DNA from: Syngnathus acus
Lineage: Eukaryota > Chordata > Actinopteri > Syngnathiformes > Syngnathidae
Reading direction: 5' to 3'
DNA: 64,000 nt
Assembly: GCF_901709675.1 (NCBI RefSeq)
Contig: NC_051089.1
Location: forward strand, 13,443,976 to 13,507,975
In this document: positions 10,581 through 23,197 of the stretch, one piece after another
Numbering within the stretch: the first letter of the stretch is position 1
Layout: each line of letters begins with the position of its first letter
Notes under the pieces: model-generated
The model's input: the letters and a program-made list of their open reading frames with translations, nothing else
Told to the model about the DNA's origin: nothing
Database searches by the model: none
Program-made: the position numbers and the translations under genes

Positions 10581-13500
10581 TTATAGATGTGGGGTTTGTT
10601 TTGTGTTTGCTCCCAAGCCTGAAACCACCAAGTGCGGTTCAAAGCATGATGCCAGAGGACGAGTTTGGGCCTGATCCTGCAGTTCTTTCACCTCCTTGTG
10701 AAGCAATGTGTTCTTCAGGTTGAACTGTACACCGAGAAAAAATAAAGCTCACCAAGAAAATAGTCAGGTTTGGGCTGTAAAAAAAAAAAAGCACAAACAC
10801 ATCTTTCCAGAAGAGAAACAGACATGTCTAACTCACCCTGATAGCGTATTTGTAGAACAATGTTGCCTCCTCTTTCCTGTCAAACTGAAAAGACAAGATC
10901 ACAAGAGTATTGTGGCTGTGAAAAGGGAATCTTCCCCAATTCGGGGGATTAATGGAAGTGCACAAGGAATCTCTAACCTGGAGGCAAAGAGATCTTTTAA
11001 CTTGAGAGATCTTTTAACTTGAACCAAACAATTTTATAAGGAAAACAAAGGCAGTGGTAGCATCATTTTTACTCACCCTGAGGCAAATCAGTGCCAAGTA
11101 GGCCCACACCTCAGCGTTCTGGTTGTTCAAATGGTTGGCCTCTGTCAAAGCTTCTTCAGCGATCTCAAATTCGTCCAACTATACACGCAGACATATGAGA
11201 ACATGTTTAACTTTGTCTTTTTTTTCACTTCAAAGGAAATAAAATAATTTCAGTACAGCTTTGCCATAAAAATCTGATCTATCTTTTTGAAAATAAAAGT
11301 TATATATACTGTATACTAAAGAATATGTTATTTTTCCACATTTGTCAGGCATCTTGATTCACAAGAGCGCAGAAGCTATGTTATGACATGTTATCCAATA
11401 AAATAAATGTATTGCTGATCATTTAACCTCTTACTCAGGGTGATTTCATTTTTATCCATCCATCCATATTCGATATTTGTATTTATTCTGGCTCGGGTCA
11501 CAGACACTTAAAGGGGCAATGTGTAGAATTTAGTGCGATCTAGAGGTGAACTAATAGAATGCAACGACCTACAAATAAAAGTTTGAAGCACGCGTATATC
11601 AGTACCACAGAGACTACCACTAATTTCTTCAACAGAGGTGCGCGCAAAATGCCTTCACCAACGATTTCTAGTTTTTCCTCAAGTGATGAAATAAGTGCAT
11701 TTATATTTGTCACACATGCTGTAGTCATTGATCGAGCAAATTTGTCATCAGGTGATTGTCTCCTTCGGATAGCCATATCAGAAAGATGGCGGCGAGACAT
11801 GTCAACATCCTTTACAGTGAGCCACAACTAGAGCTGTGATTATATAAAAAGATGAAAGTTGATTTGCCCTATATTTTGCACATGACTGAAATTGTTTTTT
11901 TAGTCATAAAAATGGAAAAATCAAAACATTCTATACACTGTCCCTCTAATGTTTTGATTTTATATTACTAGCTATTAAGAAACCAATTTGTCTTCATCCT
12001 AACTCTTAACCAACCCATTTAGAAAATATTTCCCACTATACTGCGCTTTCGACTGACTTGCGACTGTTACTGTCCTTCCACTGCATATTAATTTGTGTTT
12101 CCATTTAATGTTTCCACTGTCTTCGTGGTTGTCCTGTGGCTATATGTGAAGCGCTTTGATACAGCTGCTGGTGCTGTAAATGTCTTTACCCTGTAACAGG
12201 AGATACCCAGGCCCAACCAGGTGAGACAGGAGGGAGAGTTTTCACAAGCTTGTAGGTATGTGATTTTAGCTTGCTCAAACTAAAGAAAACAACAGAAAAA
12301 GGCACTCGTTATAATATTTGACAACAAATCGACTCATTCAGTAATGGGCACATAACAGTGTATGTTATGCCTAACCTTCTCCTCCCGGAGGTAAATAGAT
12401 CCCAGTCGGAGAAGCACAAGGTGAGTGTCTGATGGCTGTTCTGGGAAGTCCAGGCTCCGTTCGTAACTCCCCTGGGCGTCAGCATATAAGTCACACAAGT
12501 AGTGGCAGTGACCATCCAGAGCCCACATATCTGCAACCTGTTCACAGTGTGAAATTTCTTTTTGTTAACACGGTGCCAAAAGCATGTGTCAAAATGTGAT
12601 CTCTTCAAATAAAACCAAGGCAGATTCTTAATATTTGTTGGAATGAATATTTTGCCACCAGTAAATTCCCTACTGGCTCAACGCGAAGTAGCGCCTCCTT
12701 GAGAGTTGCAATGGCGTTGCAATACTCAGTTCTGAGAAACTGCACACAGGCCAGATGAAATCTGTGATCAACCTTTGAAGACAATTCCTTGGAAAGGGCA
12801 CGCTCTGCCATCTGACAACAGAAAGAAGATTCCAAACTAACATAAGATATTACTAATGGATCTGTGGCTTTCCTCTTGTTTTGAAACATTACATTTTGCC
12901 CACAGGGTTACAAGATTAGAATAAGAGTGAATTTTTCATTTTGTTTTCATTTATATTTGATCAGTGTATGTCTTAACAAGCTGCTCTGTGCTAGTTTACC
13001 TCCAGGGCATGGTTGTGTAATAGAAACTCAAGGGTCCCGGTGTAAATGGATTTGGAGATGACTTTTTCTTTAGGCTCACTCTGTGCAGAATCAACATTCT
13101 CAGTGTCTGGGAGAAAGACCATAAATTAGTTATAATTGTGGCTCACGACCACTTTCAAATCCCCTCAAAATGAGCAGAAAAATATTAATATAAAGTAGCC
13201 CTATTGTATATTAGCGTCCTTTGAGCTACATCTGGTAGTCCCACAGGATTTTGTCCTGGTTGGTCTCAACCACTTTGAGGTGTCTGCCATCTTGATTCTG
13301 GAACCTCTATTTAGTGCAGGTATTCCACTACACTATTCTTACTACCTTGGTTATGTCGCACGTCGTCTCTGGGGACAATCATTGTGATATTTTCTATTGC
13401 CTTCCTATTTTGGCCGCTTTTAAAGAAACTTGTAAAATGCAGTAAGTATTGAAAAAAACAAATCCCATGTACAAAAGTGCATCAAAATTTCTTTGCAAAG

Positions 13501-16500
13501 ACAACAATATCAGAAAATGATTCAAATAGAAACTCATCCCCAATTTATCTGGATTATTACATCGTGCCGTGAGATTAAAACAAAAAAGGCTGGATTCCTA
13601 CTTGGAGAGTGGCTTCCAGGTAGAGTGCTTTTATCTTCCTCCTGGCCCTTCTGCTTCTCACTTTCTTCATCCACCTCTAACTCTTCCACCTTTGGTGTCT
13701 GATTGCTTGCTTCCTTTGCTTTCAGGAGGCTTTTGGCCTCCAGGAAAGCCCTCTCAGCTAAAATGGATTTGTTCTGGCTGTCCTGGACCAAACCTGGAAA
13801 GCAAAAACAGCTTCTTCTTCTTCTTACATCTTTCTGCATACATCTCCCCAGTTTTAGGGCTTACCCAGCAGAGTCCAGGCCACTAAACTAGGAGGCTCTA
13901 TGCTAGCTGCTTGTTCCATGAAAGTTTCAGCCTGCTCAAAATCATTAAAAATGGCTGCCAGGACACCACACATCATCAGACTAAAAAGTAAAAAGATGAT
14001 TATAAGCAGTACTGTAGTTTGTCCAGTCAAAAATGACAGACTGGCTCTGACCTGGGCTGGTGGGACTGCTGGACTGCAACAGCGTCATGGAAACACATTT
14101 TAGCCTTCATGTAATCTCCCGTCTGCATATAAAGGTTTCCCCACTCAAACTTGTAAGAGGGATCACGAGGATGCCTGACAACCAGCTGCAGGAAATTCGA
14201 CAATATTTTCAATTTTTAGGCTGCTTCAGTCAATGACACTACTGTTTATGCAAAAGGGCAAAATAAAAAGGCTTCTAAAGTGACAACTTGAGTGAGGTGA
14301 TTTGAATGAGAGTTGAGTTTGATTACAAGTCGTTGTACCTCTTGGTAGTAGCGAACAGCCAGTTGATAATCCCCAATGAGCTGAGCCTCTCGGGCAAAAT
14401 GACGAAGATGAGAGGTACTCAAATGGATCTCATCAGGAGAGTCATCCTCATTTCCTTTTGAATAAATCTGGTGAGGAATAGATCAAAATGGTCATAAAAT
14501 CATCTGGATGCCTGCAAGTGTGTGCCAAGGTATTTTTAACAAGATATACTTTACAAAAATAAAAAGTAAAAATAAAAATTGAGAAAAAATAATAACAACT
14601 AAGAAATAATAATAAAAAAATAATAAATATTAAATAAAAAAACTAACTTAAAAAGAAATTCAAAAAACTCAAAATAAAATTAATTCATAAGCGATTCACA
14701 TAATGGATGGATAGGTGTAATGAAAAATCCCAAACTATTATATTGTGTATGCATGTGGTTGAGAGAGTGTTTTTGCATGTACTTTGTTGAGAGCAACGTG
14801 CATCTCATCCACCAGGTCCACATAGAGCTTGCTGACAAATTCGTGTAGATCTTGTTGCTCAGTAAATGTGTCTGTCTGCTGTATCTTGTCACGCACAAAC
14901 CTTACCACAGCGGGCTACACACAACAAGCACACACACAGACATACACAAAATCAGTTTCTATAAAGAAAATGTGCAAACTGCAGCACACCTGGCCAACAC
15001 ATCTATGTTTTGAAAGTAAAACTGTGACACATGCAGTTATCCAGACCTTTATTTGCTCTTTGAAGGCAAAATATCTCCCCGACACATTAAGAGCTCCTAT
15101 GAGCTGGGCCATCATTTGCTCTCGATTGCAGTCATTAGGCAACTTGACTCTTGTTCCAAACAACTCCTCATACTGCTCCAAAATATGCTTTACCACATTG
15201 CCCACCTGCTTGTGAAAGTTAAGTACTGCCTGTATGAAAGAAAAGGGGTAACATTTTAGTCCACGGTTGGGACATTATCAAGAGTGCTGTAATATCCATT
15301 GCATTCATTTAGTTGCTTTTTTATGCCAATTAAATGGGTTCTTTAAAATGTATTAGTATTTTTATTATTCATAAAAATAGTAGATTGCTTGACTGTAAAA
15401 TACAAAAGACAACAAATATTAGTAAAGTCCGTTTATTTTTAATTAAATAATTGGTTATGATTAAATGCATAATAAATAACATAAATTTGAAATTGAAATA
15501 GATTCACGTTTAAACTAAACTAAATTAAACTATTTCACATATATTTTTTTAATCACAGCTACAAATGACATGTCAATTTTAAACAATCAAATGTATTATG
15601 TGGCCTTTTAGCACAGAATGTTGCCCTTACTGAACTTAGGTTGGTAAAAATGTGAATGGCACGACAGGTCTCTCTGTTTTATGTACGTATAGTTCAACAG
15701 CTCATCCAACGAGCGAAAACTTGACATGCTGTATGCTTCAGAGAGTCTGGCTTTTATCTTGTAAAGTATAAATACAATATGTTGTATATGCATTGTCATC
15801 TGCAGCTGCATGTTTGCCTGTGTTTTAAGCTTGTACGTGTGGGTTGTTTGAGTCATCAACAAAACATCAGGTAGGGTACTGCACTTAATCAGTGTGGAGC
15901 AATTGTACATTCAGTGTGAATTCCATTTAAAAGGTGCTCCCCAATATTTTTAGCCCATGCTGTGTATGCAGATACTGTACATAAGCCCCCGTACATACTG
16001 TCAATATTTTACCCTTTCAGCTCTGTTAGGTCCTCCAGAAGATGGAGGTCTTGGAGGGATCAGTGCTTTCACCCTACAGCAGAATAAAACAAATCTGATT
16101 ATATCTCCTAATAAGATGTATCCAAATAGAAAATATTTAACATACAGCATATTCTGTCAAAAAATATTTTAAAACTCAGATTTTGTAAAAACAGGCCAAA
16201 ATCTCACATTTTTAAGGTCAGCATTCATCATTTGTAACCTGGTGTAAATTACAGTACCTTCTTGCCAACTCCTCTGAGGACGTTTTGGGTATTAGTGAAT
16301 TTGTTAGCGTAATTTCAATTATAACATATGTCCTGAAATCCAGATATGCCTGTCATGAATAAAGAAGAGATTGTTGTATCATTTTAAGAGACACCGTTCC
16401 GAAAAGATGTGCAAGCTTACTTTCCTGTCTGGAGGGATGTGATCAGGTTCATTCGAATCAGTCACGACACTTGTTCCAAGTTGAACTGAGCTAGGAACCT

Positions 16501-19500
16501 GAAATAATATCACCCAAATAAAAAACATTGGTGGTAAACCACACAACATGTACCCATTGTTTCTAATTGCGATAGATATATGTCAAACAACGTCAAGAAA
16601 CAAATGTCTCATGAATATAAAAAGCTAATACATTTTCAAATCATCAGGCCTTATGTTTTCACAAATATACTGTATCAAATTTTGTACCTGTTTCCATGCA
16701 GAAACAAACAGGAAAGATAGTATCACTTCCCACTATGTAAATAAATTGAGCTCGTAAACATACTCACCTTAACCTTGGGGTCCTTGGACTTCCCCGTATT
16801 AGCCTTTGCTGGAGCTGAAGCTGGAGCTGGTGCCGGAGTTGCGGCTGGAGCTGGAGCTGGAGGTGGAGCTGGGGTTGGAGCAGGAGCTGGAGTTGGAGCT
16901 GCAGGAGAACGTTCTTTGCCGCTTCCAGGCTTTAACTGCTCTTTCAACAAACTGACATTTCGCCTGCTCTACGGAACACAAAGAAGATATTATAATACAC
17001 CATCAAAGTATGAGATTTAATAAGTATACTGCATACTTTGTGATTCGGATATTAGAGAATATTCTGATGTAATATTTACACAGGAAGGGGCAAGGATCAT
17101 AACATTCATGTTGAGAAATGAGTTAACTGATCATAACTCTATTAGTAAGTCTGTTTGAATGCTCCACTGAAAGAGATTTACTTAATTCTTTGGTTGGAAC
17201 TTTATTAACTTGACTGACTAAAAACTAAAATAACTGAGCATCAGAACCAGATATTGAATGAACAATTATGTCAATAAAAGTGTGCCCGATTGGAAATATT
17301 AATCAAGATCAAAAGTCAAAGTCAGCTTTATTGTCAATCTCTTCACATGCCAAGACACACAAAGAAACCGAAATTATGTTTCCACTATCCCACGGTGACG
17401 AGACATAGTACACGATAGACCTACAAGCAAACGACAAAATAAAAATCTTGATCTAGATTCTAGATCTAGATATCTTGAATCCTGAATATAGGAATTCAAA
17501 ATGAGAAATCAAGCAACAACAAAACATTGTTTTCAGTACCTTGCTAAGTAATAAAGTGCTTGAGTAAGGTTGAATAGTGTATGCTCCTCGGATATGGGTA
17601 ACTCCTGGGTAAAGTAAGCGGCCCATATCAATAAAGGCCACACCGTGACAGGGGATATGCGGGTCGTCCTCTGTTTGCTACCAAAAAAAAACATTTCATT
17701 ATTCACAATCAAAGAAGAGCCACACTGTTGGTAATGCTGGTACACATTTTCAGCTGTGTGCTGCATTAGCTGGGTATCCCAACGCATAAAATTTCCATTC
17801 CAGTTTCCATCCTAGCAGAGTGATTCTTGCTACCTTGGAAGATGCTCCTGACTTTTCAAACTTCATGATCTCAAGCGGAAAGAATCTGCTCTCTGTGATC
17901 TTCTGACGTAACCTGAAATCCCAGTCAACATTGCAAGACATCATCTGACATCTTCAAGCCAGCACATCATGTCATATCATTTTAATAGCATAAGCAGACA
18001 AAATTATGGGACCATCACATCAAACTAGTCTTGCATTTGGATGAGCCCTTAAGATAAGAGGACTAGCACTCTTCCTTGCATTGGAGGATTATATCATCTT
18101 AAATGTCTTCTTTGTGGTGTGAAATAAGTGTAGTGAATTTCTCTTCAGTGTGGAATAAATTAAACAATTTCAAGAGTTTCATGGGAGACATTTTTGTTGA
18201 GAAATGAAAACAATAGCAAGTCTATGCAATAGCTTGCATCCATCAGATGGGAAAATAAAGAGTGTGAATGAAGCTGACCTGGTAACTCCTTCCGCATCCA
18301 AAAAACAGGGCATTTCTATGTCCCAGCTCACTCTGTTCAGCAAGGTCTCGGCTTCATCACGGAACTCAAGATCCTGTAGTGGACATTCAACCTTCAGCCT
18401 TGTGACTGACCTTAATTCATTATCTTCTCTTCTACAGTATGTGTTCTAGGTCCATCCATCCTGCCCAAAGATCGCTGGGATAAGCGACCCTTGTGAGGAT
18501 AAAGCGGTTCGGATAATGGATGGCTGGATGGATTTTTTTTAGAATGTCCTAGTCAGCCGCACCCGTCCATATGTCACTGTAAGTTACATACCTAGTTCAA
18601 AGGTCATCAGCACGCTTCTGTGGTGAATGCCCCCCCCCAATAGCCGTCAATGCTTTGTGGATTTATTCATCTGCATGCTGACTGACCTGAAGTCTCACAA
18701 GATTTGTTGCAGTTTTGTAAAATGTCGAACATGATACTGAATGCATAACTAGTGACTAGTACAATTTATTATGCATCTAGGTATTGGTTGAATTTACAGG
18801 TGCAGTACCTCTGGACCAGTAAGCTCGCCATCTTCTTGATCAATGGGCTGAGAGTAGAAAAAAGCTCCTGGCAAAAGTTGGTTCCCTGGAGCCAGGAGGG
18901 CATTATACGGCCTCTTCCTCAGTCGGCCGTTGTCTTCTCTGTGCCCCCCTGTCTTTGGCTGTCCTTCACTAAACAACAATAGCTGGTCTTTCTGGCAGTC
19001 AGAGGAGCAGAGGAACAATAAGGCAGTCACTTTTGGAAGTAATATGAAAAATGTATGTTGGATTTTCATGACAATAATAACCCTATGATGCAAACCCACA
19101 ATTGACATTGTTACCTCTGCCAAGTCAAAAAGTCACATACAGTAAAAAGCAAAGCGTTAAAACTCACCTCTGCGGTACATGGGACCTCCATTATAGCGGT
19201 GCATATATATGGAGGTGCTATTGACCCAAAACCCTGATTAAATGTGTCAGGGAGAGAATAGGCCGTCTCCAAAGACACCTTCATTAGGTTGGAAGTTGCA
19301 AGTTGTTCTTCAGTCAGCAATGGAGCTGACACACTGACACACACATCCAAAATCGGGTGCTGCATGGGTTAAATGTTCTGGATTATTATTAGAAAACAAC
19401 ACTAGAATGTAAAAACAAAAAGGTGATTTCCTTTTAAAACCTTAATTGAGGTCACTTGATATTTAATCCCTATTTAAAATAAAAGGTGATAGTCTGATGG

Positions 19501-21336
19501 AGATGAATTGTAACAAACAAAATAATGGATGGGTGGGTCGGGCGGATAGATGGATGAAATGCAATCTACGATACTTATATGTTCCATTATGTAACTGCAC
19601 GAGAGTGTTACAATGAAAATAGTTCAGCATGATTCATTGCAGTTCTTAGCAAAGCTAACTGACCTTGGTAACGGTTGGTGTGACATTTCCCTTTTCTGCT
19701 GCAGCATTTGGTGCATTCAGTGAGACTGTGGATGAAAAGCTGCATTCACCTGTCGCCAGAAAGTTTTAGAAAATGTACACAGTGTAGGATTAAAGGCATA
19801 AATAGACTCTTAACTGACAACCTTTGTCCTAGATCATCCTTTAAACAGCTCAGGAGGTTTTACAATGTCTGAATTAAATTCATCTTCTGTGGTTGGTTGT
19901 TATCAAGTTCATAAATCAATCAAGAAATTTAATACGTAAATTAAAAAGTATACATTAACCTTGCAGCAAAGGTAGCAGGTCAATCACTGCCTGGGCCAGG
20001 ACTATTGACTTTGCCTCCACTTTTTTCTTCTCGGGAACAAGCTCTATCAACGTCACTGACGAAGCAAAATCATTCGCATTAATGTGATACAAACTATTTT
20101 GTTTACAATCCAACCAGAAGTGTTCTTGCAAATGCATTCCAAAAGAGAGAATTCATTTAATTTATTTTTTGCAGTAGATTTGATGAAGAGATGAACATAC
20201 AGGTTTTATTTCACGAAACTTAATACCTTCGAAGAAAGCGGGTATTGTTTGAACCCACTCACCACGTAAAACGAAGATAACTTTAAATAAAGAAATGGAC
20301 AAGCACATTTGTGGAGTAGTGAAGGTAATTTGATGGCTTGCGCTTGCATGTCTTTTCCTAGGATAGGGTCATTGATATTTCTCGGTGCAAGATAATGAGA
20401 CACAAAACACGCTGCCAACAGAACCGAGGGGTACATCATGGGTAAGAAATGAAAGGTTTTGGATTTGACAAATTAATCTCGGAATTTAAAACATTTCGAG
20501 CAAAGTAGTCTTTTGGTTTTACCTAATAATGAGCAGGATGAAGGGAGCAATTTCTTAAAAGAACTGAAAGTGAAAAACCGGGAAAAGCATCAACAGAGGA
20601 AAATTGGAAACGTTTTTTGATGTCAGTGGACCAATGGCAAGTCGATTTATGTCTTTTACCTAAAAGATTTGGTCTCCCATTGCCAAATAATGTTATCTTC
20701 TAAGTTGCTTTTGAGCTCCAGATGTAAATACTTGAAATAAAAAAACTAAACTGGTGATCTCTTCTGTCATCTCATGATGTCAAATCCATGTTTTCAATCT
20801 GCACTAAATTGGCTTCACTACTAAAAAAAATGTTTTCAGCAATAGTTCGACACAACAGAAATAACAAATGTACTGGTTCAGTTAAAAAAAAAAACACTCA
20901 ACACACACTGAATTTACAGTACCTACGACTGGTTTCTGAGGTATGTCACTGAGAGCCAGGACTTCATTGCCGCAGGGAAAACTTTGAGTGAAGTCATACT
21001 CAATGTACTGGGCTGCAGGATCAACTGTTCGCTTTTCGGACTCTCCCAACAGCGTACCGTTGACTTCCATCCGAAGATAACTTTGGATATTTCCTCCCTT
21101 CTTTCCATGCTTACACAAAAAAAGTACACTTTGAATTAGGGGTGGAAGTGCCAAATCATTATAGTCTGTTCATAAAACACAGATCAACATAAATCTAAAA
21201 TGATAATAATACTAATTGGAATGGCCTCTCAGCTAAGTTTTTAAAGGAAGCAGGAACTCACCATGTTAGTCGCACGAGTGATAGTTATTTTAATGTCCAA
21301 AATATTTTCTGGCTTTTTGCCAGAAAGCTCCATCAT
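10581..21336 (-). CDS. cfap70: CFAP70 (TTC18), axonemal TPR protein, complete
   Basis: CFAP70 is an axonemal protein linked to the outer dynein arm of motile cilia and sperm flagella. The 26 exons, 5' to 3', are 21336-21262, 21109-20923, 20055-19960, 19749-19664, 19359-19168, 18991-18809, 18373-18279, 17951-17834, 17677-17540, 16968-16768, 16498-16421, 16349-16258, 16073-16013, 15229-15047, 14914-14783, 14467-14339, 14185-14052, 13980-13865, 13793-13602, 13106-13000, 12811-12674, 12537-12376, 12279-12190, 11178-11077, 10884-10837, 10724-10581. They join in frame to 1092 codons and TAA (human about 1121). The N-terminus has the conserved [13 protein letters not shown]; an Ala/Pro-rich linker spans about residues 415-445; [13 protein letters not shown] is near 515-527; from about 640 the protein is helical with TPR units ([26 protein letters not shown]). 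Two adjacent ATGs start it (21336, 21333). The exon at 17951 has a weak acceptor, chosen by phase. Confidence 0.93.
11451..11507. repeat. fragment of the fish ATGG-tailed repeat, minus orientation
   Basis: TCCATCCATCCATATTC followed by GGCTCGGGTCACAGAC resembles the complement of the 3' end of the repeat at 23198-23497. It directly abuts the MITE at 11512. Confidence 0.3.
11512..11945. mobile_element. nonautonomous DNA transposon (MITE) in a CFAP70 intron
   Basis: The left end AGGGGCAATGTGTAGAAT is matched in inverted orientation by the right end (complement AGGGACAGTGTATAGAAT). TTAA precedes the element (11508-11511) and CTAA follows it (11946-11949), suggesting a decayed TTAA target duplication. 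There is no coding capacity. The family is not recognised with certainty. Confidence 0.65.
14548..14690. repeat. A-rich low-complexity tract
   Basis: About 140 bases of AAAAATAAAAAG/AATAATAA-type sequence in a CFAP70 intron. No further structure is seen. Confidence 0.6.
16799..16902 (-). repeat. Ala/Pro codon repeat inside CFAP70 exon 10
   Basis: A run built on GCTCCAGCTCC hexamers encodes alternating Ala and Pro (with some Thr and Ser) between the TPR and N-terminal regions. It is low-complexity and likely length-variable. The same bases are open in other frames on both strands, giving spurious Gly/Ala- and Ser-rich ORFs. Confidence 0.8.
17307..17425 (+). repeat. dispersed repeat copy A (TTTATTGTCAATCT family)
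   Basis: This copy shares GTCAAAGTC, CTTCACATGCCAAGACACAC and ACTATCCCACGGTGAC with the reverse complement of 58914-59018. Two copies 41 kb apart in opposite orientation show it is an interspersed repeat, probably a retroposon 3' end. It lies in a CFAP70 intron. Confidence 0.7.
18440..18535 (+). repeat. decayed ATGG-tailed repeat
   Basis: GGGATAAGCGACC, then GCGGTTCGGATAATGGATGG and CTGGATGGA, matches the 3' end style of the repeat at 23198-23497. It lies in a CFAP70 intron. Confidence 0.5.
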
Positions 21337-21708
21337 TTAAGGTGAACTGTGAAGTAACCTGAGAATGAAAGTGATAGAAATGAGCGTCAACTGTACCTTT
21401 CAGTGTTCATTGTATACTATTGTTTATTGTGTATAATGAAATAGATAAAAATAACGGACATTAATTTAAATGTAATTTCACCTTTTTGCTGTCCAAGACA
21501 TGCTTACGTTAGAGATAAGAAATGGACAAATTAAGTGAGAGATAAACTTGGCAGTTTTAATTGTTTGTTCTTCTTAAACAATACCACAACGCACATACTG
21601 ATAATGCCTGTGATGGGGGCAAGCAGTTCAGAAAATGGATGGATGTCTAATAATTCTGATCTGCTTCTTTCCTAAAATTTAATTTTAAGTGCACCCATTC
21701 ATCTACAT

Positions 21709-22053
21709 CAGGGGTTTTCAACTGGTTTTGTCCAAGAGACCACCATTATAACCAAGAAGCAACTTAGGAACCAATGCTTTGGCGGAATATTATTTTATTT
21801 TGCACTGAAGGAGGATAGACCTATACAGGCTATTTATTTGCATCTGTATGTCTATTTTAGGAATCTCAGCTACATTTGACATATTTTTTTATAGGTAAAT
21901 GATACACAAAACTAGCTGGAAAGCAAATCAAGTCTAAATAATGAATCAATTTAATATTTTAAAATATTACAATTTTCAATTTCCAATCTCGCGGACCACC
22001 TGCGATACCGTGACGGACTACTAGAGGGCCGCGGACCACCAGTTGACAATAGC
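21709..22053. mobile_element. hAT-like nonautonomous element
   Basis: It begins CAGGGGTTTTCAACTGG and ends with the inverted match ACCAGTTGACAATAG. GCGGACCACC words occur near the right end. Terminal CAGGGGT and this length fit hAT-type miniature elements. It is decayed and non-coding. Confidence 0.5.
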
Positions 22054-22197
22054 TAATTGACATCTACAGAGTCTAATTCCCTTTTTACCAGTAACCACTA
22101 GGGACAGTATTTTCGGATGTGCGTTTTGTATACTTGCGTGAAGCTGGCCCCCGACCCCACGCAAAATTTAACGTGTCTTGTATACGTTACCTGAACC

Positions 22198-22212
22198 GTT
22201 GCCCATAGCAAC
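22198..22212. promoter_or_regulatory. X-box (RFX factor site) upstream of CFAP70
   Basis: GTTGCC-CAT-AGCAAC is a perfect X-box palindrome: two inverted half-sites with a 3-base spacer. RFX2/3 proteins bind such sites and drive motile cilia genes. It lies 862 bases upstream of the CFAP70 start codon and 1.6 kb from DDB1, so CFAP70 is the likely target. Confidence 0.75.
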
Positions 22213-22582
22213 CCATGTTTTCAGCACAGTTCAACGTGACAGCTTGTTTCGCGATCAAAGCTAAATTGCGGCTTACTGATGTTGAGATAAAGAACTTCTA
22301 CGAGTCATTTATTATAAAAAAAAAAAACTCTCTTGCATCTTGTCCAGTTTTCCCCGCTTGGCATTAAACAATAGCCAAGATTATCGTTACTCACCACATT
22401 TCACATTTCATACCGTCAAATAGAACTTCACTTCTTGTTCACTACCGAGTTCCCCGATTTTTTTTTTAAAATCCCGTTTGTCTCTTTTCTCCAAGGGCTG
22501 CGCGCTAGACCTTCTCTTCCACCTTGTTCCTTCTGCACAAGTTTGTACCCTATCTCCTGGTGACGCCACTCCCAAGATTAAC

Positions 22583-22590
22583 TGACGTCA
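22583..22590. promoter_or_regulatory. palindromic CRE
   Basis: TGACGTCA, the full CREB/CREM/ATF consensus, lies in the CFAP70-DDB1 upstream interval near a pyrimidine-rich stretch. An eight-base site can occur by chance (another lies at 4219). Confidence 0.4.
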
Positions 22591-23140
22591 CAAAGATATA
22601 AACTGAAAGTGGGAAATTATTATCCAGATAGCTTTCCGCCGTGTGACCTTTATTTCTATCCTCCTTCTATATTAATGTTATTTACCCACGAAAGCCAATC
22701 ACGTGAACCAACAAATCCAATTAAAAAACAAAACAAAACTTTTATATGTGCACGAGTGGCAGAGGTGGCATAAAAGTACTCTCACACTTTTTACATAATG
22801 TGAAAAAATTACCACGAAAATAATAACCGGTAAAATAAATAGTGATCGATGCCCTCTCTTGAAAATAAAAAGTACGTTTTCTGAACTGGATACAAGCAAA
22901 TGTATAAATGAGCTGTTATATACATTACTCATTTTGATCATATGGCACAAAAACTCTGCATTTCTTTTGTCATCAATAGATGCATATACAAATATTTCCC
23001 TACCATTAGCTTCACGTGAAATTTTGACTTTTAGTGAGCACGGGGAGTTATTAAAGTGGAAGTCAACTCAAAATTGTTCTTTTTTTCTTATGTGCGTTTG
23101 TCTCAAATTCAGCCTTTGATTAGATAGCCGAATGTTTTCA

Positions 23141-23141
<1 letters not shown>

Positions 23142-23179
<38 letters not shown>
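23142..23179. repeat. (TAA)n microsatellite
   Basis: About 12 perfect TAA units lie immediately 5' of the retroposon insertion. Confidence 0.95.
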
Positions 23180-23180
<1 letters not shown>

Positions 23181-23197
23181 ATTATATTTATATTGCA

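Noticed and set aside
16775-17020. Gly/Ala-rich frame on the plus strand and Ser-rich frame on the minus strand
   Set aside because: Both are out-of-frame or antisense readings of the CFAP70 Ala/Pro exon; only the Ala/Pro frame joins the neighbouring exons in phase.
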